Shown here one piece after another: positions 1 through 23,735 of a stretch of DNA of 64,000 nucleotides. Source of the DNA: Hypomesus transpacificus (lineage: Eukaryota > Chordata > Actinopteri > Osmeriformes > Osmeridae); the NCBI RefSeq assembly GCF_021917145.1, contig NC_061074.1, positions 5,279,837-5,343,836 on the forward strand. Reading direction: 5' to 3'. Under the pieces are notes generated by a model. It worked only from the letters and a program-made list of their open reading frames with translations. It was not told the origin of the DNA and made no database searches. The position numbers and the translations under genes were made by a program. The stretch's first letter is position 1. Each line of letters starts with the position of its first letter.

Positions 1-2006
1 TTATAATTTTTTTTTTAAACTAAGGACATACAAATTTGCAGAACTAATCTTTGGACCTAGATCAAACTCTTTGTCCTTGATTTAAAACAGTCTTTTCTAC
101 TTGCAGACCCCCCCCCAAAAAAGTACAGATGACAGCAATTACAATATTTACATAGGAATCAAGAGATGTGGGTGGCAAAAGAGACACAACATTCAGGAGG
201 TTTGACTAGTTCTTCCAAACCCCCCCACTTCTTTCTCCACACATCCTTTCCCTTCCAAATGCCTTCTCCTTCCGTCCTCTTCCTCTTCTCGGACCCAACA
301 CACAACAAACGCTGGCCACATCAGAGGCTGCTGCAGGCCCAAGGGGGGCCACAGTGATTCCGGCACGCCGCGGGCATTAGCGGGAAAGTAATTAGGGTAA
401 AAAGTTCAACCGCAACTTCATGTCTGCAGCCCTGCCAGATAAAAAATCCTCTACGTTCAGTACAGTACAACGGCATATTGAAAACACATTCCCCAGTGAT
501 GCAACTGTGTTCTTTTGCCACACTGTTCAAAGACTAAACCACACAAGAGTCACACAGGTGGCACTACACAGAAGCAACTCAAAAGCTATTCCTTGTAAAA
601 AAAAGACTGATAAGACACTGGCCACTTAGACAATAACAGAATAGAGTCACATTGAGATATCCATCAATATAATTTAATGGCCTGGAACATTAAATTACAG
701 ACAACATAAGGAAACAATACCACCAAAATCAATATCCAACAGAGATTAATACATTAATGCAGCATTAATCTCAGGAGTTAAAATGCTCTCATAGATCAGA
801 GAATTATGAATATTTATTAATAACCCATAACTTGCAATATACCAACTTAATGTGTTAAAAGGGTATAAGTTGTACAAAAAATTTAAAAGCCCAATGACTC
901 ATTCTGGTAATTAAGAAACAGATATAGCCATCAGTGACAGAATGAAAACATACAAATGGAAAATATGGCAAACTGCTTTAAACTCCTCAAAGACACATTT
1001 CAAAGGAGAGGGTCTTCCTTTCCTTAGAGACCTTGAGTTATATGACTGTACAGTCTGCACGAAATGCACCGAGCCAAGATCTAAGGAGCAACCTGCACCT
1101 GCAGACTCTCAGAGCAACTTAAGAGGAAGGAGAATCCATGACTGAACGACTGAGTGCTAAATACCATTAGCATCCCTCTGGTCCATTCCACTAACAGCTT
1201 CCAAGTTGAAAATATGTCTACGTAACGAGCTGAACCCTGGTTCAAATCCCATGTTAAAGTACAGTGTACTGGTTTCTTTCCAGGAGAGGTACTTAACTTT
1301 GGTTTCACTAAATTAGTTATATGTCATCCTTGCACAGACAAAATTATGAAAATGTATCAAATGAATTGTCATGGACAGCATTGTCAGAAATTTACCATTT
1401 TGAAAGAAATGTAGATTATGTGAAACTGTTCAGAGTAAAAGGCTGTGGCAAGCACACTGTATGGGCTATTCTGTCAACTGAAAAGTAATTAAACATCATT
1501 CCGACAGTCAAGGAAATGTTTATGTATACTACTTCCAGTACTACTGTGTTTAATCTGACTTCCTATTTGAGGAGGGAAAACTTGTGAGGCAGAACATATT
1601 TTCGGCAGACAGAAAACAGACGTGCAAGTCAAAATAAACTCTTCAAAACGAAGCCAGAGACTGGACAGTTTTACCAGTATGCCTGCGCCAAAAAATAGGA
1701 AGTTGGGATGAGATTACAGACATTTGCCATTCAAGAAAACAAGACAAAAGCGCATGATTTCATCCTAATGTTTTTTTTAAGTGAACAGGACATCCACACT
1801 GACAGATTTTTTTATAAACAAAAGATCAGTATCCATTTCTAAATGTACTTGAATACTGCACACACTTTAATGTGTTTGAATCAACTAGGAAACATTGTAA
1901 GCACAAAGGGCACCAATATTAGAATAGAGGTCATACAACAGCTCAGATTTGATTTGTCTTGAATTATTAACAAACTTCATAGCCAATGGACCGCACACAT
2001 TGGCTG

Positions 2007-2008
<2 letters not shown>

Positions 2009-2055
<47 letters not shown>
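2009..2055. repeat. (GT)n microsatellite
   Basis: About 23 uninterrupted GT dinucleotides inside a bcas3 intron. A typical fish microsatellite, likely length-polymorphic. Confidence 0.97.
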
Positions 2056-2056
<1 letters not shown>

Positions 2057-4829
2057 AGTACAAGGATCATAGCGTGCCTGAGGAAAGAACCCACGGTCTC
2101 ATGCTGGTTTTAGAAAGCGTCATTTATCCAAATCCCTTTAATCTGGTGCTTCTTTTAATACAAACGCTTGCAGATTTCCATTTAATACACTTTAGAAAGG
2201 GGGAAACCTCGCATCTGTTTGGCTAAACCTGTCATGAAAATGCAATGAAAAGTGAGGCTTAGTATCACATAAGGCTTTCTTTTAAATGTTATGTGGAATG
2301 AGTGGGGTTTATCGCCCGCAATACTGTAATTAATAACGAGCCATTAGGTGACAACAGGACTTCCTATAGAGAGGCTTTGGATAAAGACACTGGACAGGGA
2401 CATTACATCCTTTAGGATGACTCTAGCTTTGTTTAAAGGTGTCAATTTTGATCACAAATGGGGTTTTGATGCAGATAAAAGCACAGATAAAATGTGATGT
2501 TTATACTTACTTTAAACAAATACTATCCTCAACTTTGATTAATGTTGTGTGAAAATCCTTGACTTAGCCCTCAGATTTAATACACTGTAATCTGTTAGCG
2601 ATGAACAATTTTTTTGTCATGGTTGAACTTGTTTGTATAGACAAGATACTATATATTTTACTGCCTCAGAATTCCAACAACAACCTACATATTTTAATAT
2701 GTATGTTATTTCATAAGAAAAACTAAAATGTATTAAGTAATATGACTCAATATTTTACAAAAATATACTCCGGAATTAGAATTACAGAATTGTAAATCAC
2801 CGGGATACTATTTAAAAGAGACTGAAAAGTCAGACAGTGGTAGCAGGTTACACTACAGCTGCTGCCCAGGGCCTTTTGGGGGGGGGGGGTCAACACAGGC
2901 TCACATAGTCATGGTGACCACATGATATCACTGTAGTGTCAAGGGACCCCAAAAAACTAATGATGTAGTAATCTCCACGATGACAGAAGACTATATTGGT
3001 TAGAACAGAGAGGCAGAGGCAGAGGCACAGGGCAGAGACAGACAGAGAGAGAAAACTAAATGCACCCACATCCTCTGAAGCATCTGGAGGGGTAAAAACG
3101 TCAGTGAATCTACTGACAGACTTCTCTGAGACTGCAACAGTCCAGTTTTCAGAGTCTGGAGGATAAAGGCGTGCTTCGTGGCAATGAACATTTACCCTAG
3201 GAGAGTGTCCTCTGGAAAACCCACAAATGGTTAAGCACCTCCGCATTACCCAAACAATTTGCATTTGTTGTGAAACAGCAGCCTTAAATCTTTCAAAATT
3301 GTAATACCTGCAGACCTTATTAGAATGAAAGAAAAGAATAAGAATGACGGCAGGGGTTGGAAAACACAAATCCTTTCCAGATCTGTGAGGAGGCATACCA
3401 GGGCTTGCAATGGCACAGGCATTCTTGACTAATTCCCAAAGCCCACTGGCACCGGTGCAGAGCATGAAGGGGACGCACATGTAACTTTGCTGTCAGGAAA
3501 ATCACTAGATCCATACATTGTTGGGACTTAACGTATAATCCTTTCCATTGATACAATTATGTTGAGTGTGCCTGGCTGGGTTAGTCCACAAATAGAGGGA
3601 TCGGCACACTTTTTTTTTTTTCCTTCTCTGGTTTTCCTTTAATTTGCAGATCTTGTAATCTAAGCCTAGAGCTGACTGAACCAACTCCTAAACCAGCGCT
3701 CCTGTAGCGGCCAAGACTCCAATCTGTTTTCCATTTAAGTGTCAAGACGGCATCCTTTTTGGTGGTTGACAAAAGCTGTTTTTTCAAAATGATTATATGC
3801 TAAAAACTGTGTGAGGACCTTAGTAAGTGTACGACCCAGCCCAATGGAACGTACTGTGCCCTTAGGGGGTTTTCCTGCCTATTAATGTAGTGTTCTTTAC
3901 CAAACACTTCTCTACAAGACGCCACGGGCCTTGCCATTCAGCCAGAGGTCAGGGTTTCTGCCTTTCAACACAGTGCATGTTTTCAGCATTATCGCCAAGC
4001 GTCGCATGGGTGCTCAGCCAAACCGTCAAAACCCTCCCTGTGTCTGCGTCAGTGACGACATGGCAAGGGCTGCAGCGGCGGCGGCCGCAGTCCCTGGAAA
4101 ACATCGGGAAGGTGGTCCTCATCAAAGTCCAGCCGAAGACAGACTTCCTTATTTCATTTCCCGGGGAGGAAATATCAAGTTAAATTTTGTGCTGTTCTGG
4201 AAGAGGAGCAGGGAAAATGGGAGGAGCCTGGGGTAGGATGGTGGGAGGGAGAGCAGGGGCTGTGTATGTAGAGACGAAAGCAGCACGCCCGGAGTTCTCT
4301 CTGCATTTCACTCCTACACTTTCGTTCCCTCTCTCCCCCCCCCTTTACCAGGTCAGGACATGGTGTGCCCACTCCCCACTCCCCAAGTGGCCACATGTCT
4401 GCTTGATCTTCTCTTCTTTCTGTCTCTCTCTTTCTCCCTCTATAAAGGGAGGCTCTGAAACTGCTTCAGTTGCTCCAATACCCAGCTTTATTCAGCCTGA
4501 CCAGCGATCCCAAAGGCTTGTTCCATCCCAGACGATCACACCCTGGGCCCCGACAGCGTACGCAAGGGTGGGGGTGGGGTCCTTTGATGCTTCTTATTAC
4601 ACACCGAACACTACAGGCTTTCAAACTTACTTAACATTTGTACCTCATAACATCTGAATGTCATGGAGAACAGTCAAAACACTCGCCCCTTTCCACACTT
4701 TTTAAAAGGGAAAATGTCATAAAGACAACAGTGACAGGACACTCCATTAGTTCAAGGGAGTAAGTTTACCTCCTCCAAGTTGTGTTTCAAAAGTCTCTGG
4801 TACTCTATATACTCCAACTGCATTTTGGT

Positions 4830-4860
4830 CTTGCTTTGTGATTTTCAATCACAAAGCAAG
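4830..4860. repeat. Perfect 14-bp inverted repeat with 3-nt loop
   Basis: The arm cttgctttgtgatt is followed by ttc and then the exact reverse complement. It could fold as a 14-bp stem. That is too short for a microRNA precursor, and it may be remnant transposon structure or chance. Confidence 0.85.
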
Positions 4861-5582
4861 CCTACAATTATCAAATAAGGATAAACCTACCAATAGCATA
4901 TCTTGTTCACAATGTTGTAATGCTATATGACCTGGGCCCTGTTTCATAAAGTGAATAAATAAGCCAGGCTTATTTTGCTGTGCTGCCATATTATTTTACT
5001 TTATTAACCACTATCAGTAACATCAAAACAACATTCAAGCACATGGTTGTCCCTGTGCCTGATTATGCAAAGGGTCTAAATGATCAAGCAGAAAACAGAG
5101 GCAGGCCAGAGAAGTAGAATGACTAGAGCAGACACGACTCTTCTCATCATGCAACAGACAAGTCAAAAAGGGGCACCCAATGAAAAAAGGCTGCTTCAAC
5201 GCCAACTGATGTACATCACCACCGACCAATGGTCATGGTTAGCACATATGGAAACTGAATTACAAGTGAGTGAGTGAGTGAGTGAGCAGGATTCAACTTT
5301 GACCTCCTTCAAAATGCCATTTGGTTAGCTAATGGACTAGCTCTGTTTAATTGACGTCAGTAAAATCCACTTTCCTACAATGGAGGAAAGTCTTATACTG
5401 TAATGTTTTTGTGCCAGGTCACTAAAAGACTCATTCCTTAAAGTCCCTTTAAGGATTGGGCATGTTTGGACATCGTGAATTTAACAATACTTAAACTGGA
5501 ATGGGAAAGTGCAAGACATAATCCACTTCGAATTTACCTAGGAAGTGATGTCACAGGCATCAGGTTCAGGGTCAGAACTTAC

Positions 5583-15217
<9,635 letters not shown>

Positions 15218-15232
15218 TATGTCTTTATTCTG

Positions 15233-16246
15233 CTGAAAAGACAAGGATATGACAGTTACTTAAGACAAACACATTATTGAGGTCAATGACTTGTATTGGG
15301 ATTGTATTAGTCAGGATTCCTGTTGTCATCCTTTGTGCAATGTGTCAAGAACGGACAGGGAGAAAAGACTCCCATCCCATCCACTACTAGAGACCTATGT
15401 TCTCCAGCTCAGGATTTTGCGTTGTTGCTTAGCCATTCAATAAAATATTGAACATTACACTGTTAGCCTACGTTACGTTGGATGGAAACCCCATATTTTT
15501 AACTTGCCAATGTTCTGGTTTAAACATAGTTAAACAAACTTGTAAAACTTCACCAATACATGACTGAGACTGTGTTTGGGCAGCTAGCAATACATTATTT
15601 TTCTTAAACAACTTTGCACTTCAGTGCTAAGTAGACTTGGGAGGTATATAGATATGCAATTAAACACTATTCTGATTATTTCGTATAGCGGATTTGCCAT
15701 ATCAACCACACTTTATTATCTAGTCTGAAAGAGTTCACAACAATACTAGCAGTGACACAAACCTGCAAGCTGGTAACAATGGATCATTGCTCGTAACTAA
15801 CTTACGTCTTTTCTAGCCAGTTAACAACAAAGATGTCGACAAACAACTGCAACTTAAATGGTTAACTACGAGTTATTCCAAAGGTTCAACATATTTAGAC
15901 TAAGCACTTGTCCGAGTGCACAGTACACGATGGATACGCTGTCAGTTGAATTTGACTATTTAACTGCTGAAGAGTAACAGCGTTACCATTGTAAATGTCA
16001 AGATGTCCTATATAGATAGACAACAGTGATAAAATAACCAGTCGACTGTAGCTTGCTTATTACCTATAATCAATTAGAAATGAGCTAGCCAGCTCGTGCT
16101 AGCATGTATGCTAGCTATGATAAATGCTAAACTCTTCTGACTTTAGCAACACCAAAATAAAATTTTATGGAAAGAAGGTTGCGTGCCACCATAAAATAAA
16201 TCATGAATCATAAATAAGCATAACAATTTAGAGATGTCATACTAAC
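15233..16246 (-). other. bcas3: bcas3 intron 1
   Basis: Runs between the probable untranslated first exon and the first coding exon. AT-rich, with several gctagct/agctagc words. No recognisable element or frame. Confidence 0.4.
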
Positions 16247-16345
16247 CCCAAGACGTTTTTGTTAGGAAGTTGGCTTGTTTGGCTAGTACTATGCTAGTTG
16301 AACGAAGCTCTTTATCCAACACCAAAACAGTGTAGCGGAACTGTA
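16247..16345 (-). other. bcas3: Probable untranslated first exon of bcas3
   Basis: On the minus strand a GTTAGT donor lies at 16246-16241, just downstream of a short stretch next to CCAAT-box sequence. The first coding exon has a good acceptor (cttttcag) ending at 15233, so an upstream exon is required. The 5' limit is a guess from the promoter motifs, and the donor is not a strong consensus. Confidence 0.4.
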
Positions 16346-16460
16346 GAGCGACCCAATCAGATAATAAGTATATTTTTATTCAGCGAATCGGCGAACAAAA
16401 AAGGCGGGTGCTTTAAATTTGTTGGCCAATCGGAAGCGTAAATTATAGAGAAAAAAATCT
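16346..16460 (-). promoter_or_regulatory. Putative bcas3 promoter with two CCAAT boxes
   Basis: CCAAT occurs on the plus strand at 16353-16357 (ccaatcag) and 16426-16430 (ccaatcgg), that is, inverted relative to bcas3. It sits next to CpG-containing sequence (ggcgggtg, cttcgcgatttcacg) in otherwise AT-rich surroundings. No TATA box is evident. Paired CCAAT boxes about 70 bp apart are typical of TATA-less vertebrate promoters. The start site is inferred only. Confidence 0.4.
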
Positions 16461-17925
16461 CTCGTCTTCGCGATTTCACGATTCTTCGAAACATTTCTTT
16501 TGGATGCCAAATTAATGAACCGAGAATTATTTTGGTGCATCCATTACGATCGATTTTCTAATACATTACATCTGTCGACTCAAATAAAGCTGACATTGCC
16601 TGTGATGTACAGTAAACTCAGTTGAACCCCGAAAAAGCTGTGTGTTTACATTGACTTGTCGCGAGATAACACATTGCCACGTGTTTTGGTGATGAAACTG
16701 ATGTCAAGCTCTGGGGCAGCATCTGGGCAGTATAATTGGAAAATATCTAATTTACCTTCGTCAAAGTATATTTTTAATATTTTTGCCAAGAAGCAAAGGG
16801 TAGGCTGTAGCTCAGAAATCGCAGTAGCATTTTTCATCAAGCTTATGCATTTATCCAAAGCGACATACAAACTTCAAACTGCATTAAGGCTACTGCACAA
16901 AATCAAGGATCTGAAGTGTATGATTCTAACAGTGTTTCGGTGGGTGGGGTGTCAAGGAACGGGATGTATTGACAGTGTTAAGTAACCACATTTCATCTAA
17001 GGTAGGGAAGGAAAGGTGCGTATTTGAACGGGGAGATCCGGGGCATTGAAGAAGCACCGCAAGGTAGGAGTGCGAGGATATTTGTTTGGACTGCTCAGGA
17101 GCCAGACGACCTTCTGGCGTCATTGCAATCGTAATGTTGAAGAAATGAAGCATTTGGAAACACAGTCAGATGTTTTGTTAAGATACCAATACTTGAATGA
17201 ATTTTGACATGTATATTGTTAATACTCTCTTATTGTGTTGCTTTTACAAATTATGTAGTTTCAACACATGCTTGACCTCATCGCTACTGGTTCTGGAGTG
17301 TGTTTGACACTGAAGTGTCTTGGAATAAAATGAAAAATCTGGCATTATCTGAGGCGTCAACGATCTCAGTGTTTGTGTTCTACATATTTCAGGCACTTGC
17401 AACAAGTGCCAACTATTTCTCCTCTTAGTGACTCAGTTTTAAAAATATGCCAAACTCAAACTATCAGACACTCATTTTGCATGTTCTCATGCTTGTGCAT
17501 TCAAAGGTGTTGTAATAGAATGTTGCAGTCATATAGGTTACCATAACTCTAACCTGAAAACCCTAAATCCCCTTAACACAAGCAACAACGTTTTGAAATT
17601 ATTGTTACTGTGCACATAATGTTGACAGACACACGTTCTATATAAACTACTTTCTTTATAAACTTCTCATTGTATTAGTATTACTAAGCATTCCAGACAC
17701 ATTTCGTTTTAACAATGTGTCAAACCCAATTGGACAAGATACATTTTACATGCTTCAATTGATACAGAATAGCTCAGTATAGTGAGTGTGTTTGTGTGTG
17801 CATTTATGCATATAAACATTAATGTAGGCTAATGCAACTAAAGCATGATGTATAATAGTTACTACACAGTTTACTTACAATATTTTGTACAGAGCCCAAA
17901 TAACTGCATTCAAGTAAATTCAGTA
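16461..17925. other. Intergenic region between bcas3 promoter and ppm1d 3' end
   Basis: No gene recognised. Around 16845-16875 the words gcatttatccaaagcgacatacaaa match a dispersed repeat that I know to be common in teleost genomes (usually with a nearby agcagacgctt block), so part of 16800-16980 is probably an old mobile-element fragment. The short frames here have no domain signature. Confidence 0.5.
16845..16875 (+). repeat. Fragment of a common teleost dispersed repeat
   Basis: Contains the block atttatccaaagcgacat, which I recognise as a frequent sequence in fish repeats. The family cannot be named from this piece, and the boundaries are uncertain. Confidence 0.4.
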
Positions 17926-17930
17926 AAGCC

Positions 17931-19359
17931 TTTATTGAGAAAACAAATCTTTATTTCATATAGTTTCCAAGTGTGTTTTTTGTCTTTTTTTTCCACATTT
18001 ACACTGTACAAATGACATGCACTAGATGCTGTAAGCACAATCTTATTCACACAAAGCAAAAAAGAATGTCATGATTAATCAAGGTGAATCACTTCCCTTG
18101 AATAACACTGTTTAGGAATCATCTACACAGCATCCCCCAAACCAAAACCTGTTTAAGCCTAATCTGTCCAAGTTAAGAGTAAGGTGATTTAGTAAAACTT
18201 GGAAATTTAGTAAAATAAAAATGCTACAATTTGTCCAGTTGAAATTGCACTTTGGCCATCAAACAACTTTATGACCTCAACTTATTAAAATGTTTACCAT
18301 AGAATGTACCTGGGAAAACTAGCACACAAATACCAAAATCCCAAATGTCACAATCCCAGCAGTCTTACTGGTGATAAAGGTTGCTTTTTACTTACTGCCA
18401 ACTTTATTGGGCTACACAAATCATCTTTTCAAGCGCAAAATGGGAACAGACCAGTTCAACATAACATAAGGCATGAAGTGAATAGGAATGACAAATGATA
18501 AAACACAACCTGTAATTTAGGTTCAGTTGGAGAATGGAACCTCAACAAGGAAATAACATTTCCTAAAACCCCACCTGTGGCAATGTCACAACAAACAAGG
18601 AGTGGTACTGATCTAACAGTCCCAATAGTTACCATAGTTAGAGGCTAGTAAATGACTCATGTAGATGTGGAGGACAAATCCCTCCAATGAGGTTACAAAG
18701 TGGTGTAGTTTCAGAGAACATCCACTGGGTGGCCTCTTTTGTAACATTGGTAACTTTCTCAACTGTGTATGTACAGGTAACCATCAATAACAAATTAACA
18801 GTTAGGTTACTTGTTAATTTACTGGAATTTACTGTTGCAGCACCATCAGTTTCAAATGACTATGCAAACAAACTCATCCAATGATTACATTAAAAAAGAA
18901 TCAGAAAAACATGTAAATGACAGTGAAAATCTAAAAATGGTATGTTTTGTTTATCTCATAGTAAAATAAAACAATGTATAAAAAATATATTGCTTTACAT
19001 GAAGTAAAACATGTCCTCACTTGCACAACTACCAATTACTCAGAATATTTACACAAGTTAATATTTAATTGTTTGCATCACAAAGTAAAACATTTTACAA
19101 GTTCAAATAACATACTGCTTAAAATAAATTTCCCATCATTCTGGATGAGAAAAAAGTAGTAAATAATATGAAACTGATTTCTTGTGTATCTCAGGGAAGT
19201 AAACTCTACGTCAACGTTTGACTGGACATCAGTGGATTTCATTGTATACTAATTTATGGAAGGACCCACAACACTTGTAATGGTCTTTTAGAAAGGGGTG
19301 TGGAGGAGGCAGCATGTGTGTGTGTGTGTGCCCACACATTTATAGTTTGTAAGTGTGTC
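17931..19359 (-). other. ppm1d: ppm1d 3' UTR with polyadenylation signals
   Basis: Downstream of the stop codon at 19362-19360. AATAAA on the minus strand is at 17955-17950 and 17936-17931, the first pair of canonical signals after an AT-rich stretch. TG-repeat sequence at about 19315-19330 is complementary to the CA/TG run at the end of the coding region and could pair with it in the mRNA. The cleavage site is inferred. Confidence 0.55.
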
Positions 19360-22626
<3,267 letters not shown>

Positions 22627-23735
22627 GTTTAAAGACACGTCCTGTATAAGCCGTGGTGTATAAATATGACATTAAATTGCTCAAAAAGTATTTAAAATTA
22701 AGTTTATGGCAGGTTGTGATCAATTGTCCCCTTTTCGGTCTTTGTTTATTTTCGAGCCTTGTAGGCATGCTCAGGAACGCACTGACGTCAGAGCGATAGC
22801 AACTGGAGAAGGTGGAAAGGTACTCCAGTGCGTCCCCTGCTGGATATTTATCTTTCCACGTTTGACTTGTAAAAAATAAACATAAAATAAATGTCTACTG
22901 TATACATTGTGAGCAAATATCTTAGGCTTCTGACTCCCGACATCATCATAATTGTGTTTCAAGTTGTGTGACAACAAAAGCTGCAAAGTCATAAGAAGAG
23001 ATATGGCAAACCCTTCAATAATTTACAAAACGGCACTGTCTTCCAAAGCAATTAATGCAATTTGACATTCAAAAGAAGCCACACTAAATAGGCTATTGTC
23101 TTATATGTTTATTTATTTGAGGAATATCCTTCAAATGATTTGTGATGGCTTATGTCATTTTTATAATGCGCTATAAATAATCACATTCAGAAATTAATCC
23201 ACAAACTAACAAATGTAGCCTATAGTATGTTAGGCAAACTAACATCGCTACATTTTGATCAATTTCAATTTGATAATGTTGGAATTATCCGTGTTTCTTT
23301 GCAGACATTACTAATGTATGAAGTTGATAACTGCAACTTATCAACATCAGTAGTAGGGTAAACTTCTAATATGTATAATATAATAGCCTTAAACAGGCTC
23401 TAATGATTCCCTGGGAGCACGCAATCTGAGCATTTGCGTGATGGCGTCATTGCATTAACCCCCCACCCCCACGCCCCCATCCCCCAGATGATTGTTTGGG
23501 GTCGGGAACAGAAGACAGGGGGACATGCTGATGGAGATGAGACATGAAATGGAAATATGACAGTTAGCTAGAGTTTTTACTGTAGCACTGTGGATGCGCT
23601 GGTTTTTACTAAGGTTGAAGCGTGGTGTTCATGAGGACTTGAAGTGAAAGTGTTTTTTCCCTCAATTAGGTAGCTAGGAAGGTTAGTGTGTGAGTTGGAG
23701 GGGGTCTGTTGCTGGGTTTGGAGAAGGAAAACAAC
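22627..23735. promoter_or_regulatory. Divergent promoter region of ppm1d and appbp2
   Basis: The two start codons are 1.1 kb apart and face away from each other. A perfect CRE (TGACGTCA) lies at 22783-22790, about 160 bp above the ppm1d ATG. A C-rich block (about 23460-23485) and a purine-rich 5' leader precede the appbp2 ATG. The middle (22850-23400) is AT-rich without features. I saw no clear p53 site, although mammalian PPM1D is p53-induced; one may be degenerate. Confidence 0.6.
22783..22790. promoter_or_regulatory. cAMP-response element TGACGTCA
   Basis: A perfect palindromic CREB/ATF site 156 bp upstream of the ppm1d start codon. CREB control of mammalian PPM1D has been described, to my recollection, so position and sequence fit. 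Binding is not shown here. Confidence 0.7.

Larger units (their letters stand above)
1..5582 (-). other. bcas3: bcas3 intron 7 (part); no exon found
   Basis: I looked on the minus strand for the next expected BCAS3 exon (human SPPYCCVDLYSLRTGEMVK) and did not find it. The stretch holds a (GT)n run at 2009-2055, a poly-G at 2878-2889, a perfect 31-nt hairpin at 4830-4860 and a GC-richer patch at about 4010-4260. Open frames here, including a 196-codon one at 2890-3480, have no recognisable domain and look like chance. Confidence 0.7.

Noticed and set aside
2890..3480. 196-codon minus-strand frame in a bcas3 intron
   Set aside because: No domain, signal or repeat structure is recognisable, and composition follows intronic sequence with a CTG/TCT-rich run. 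It probably arose by chance, and no supporting splice context was seen.
22627..22638. N-terminal extension of ppm1d by four codons
   Set aside because: The codon at 22638-22636 is GTG, not ATG. The ATG at 22626 aligns with the start of the Wip1 family.
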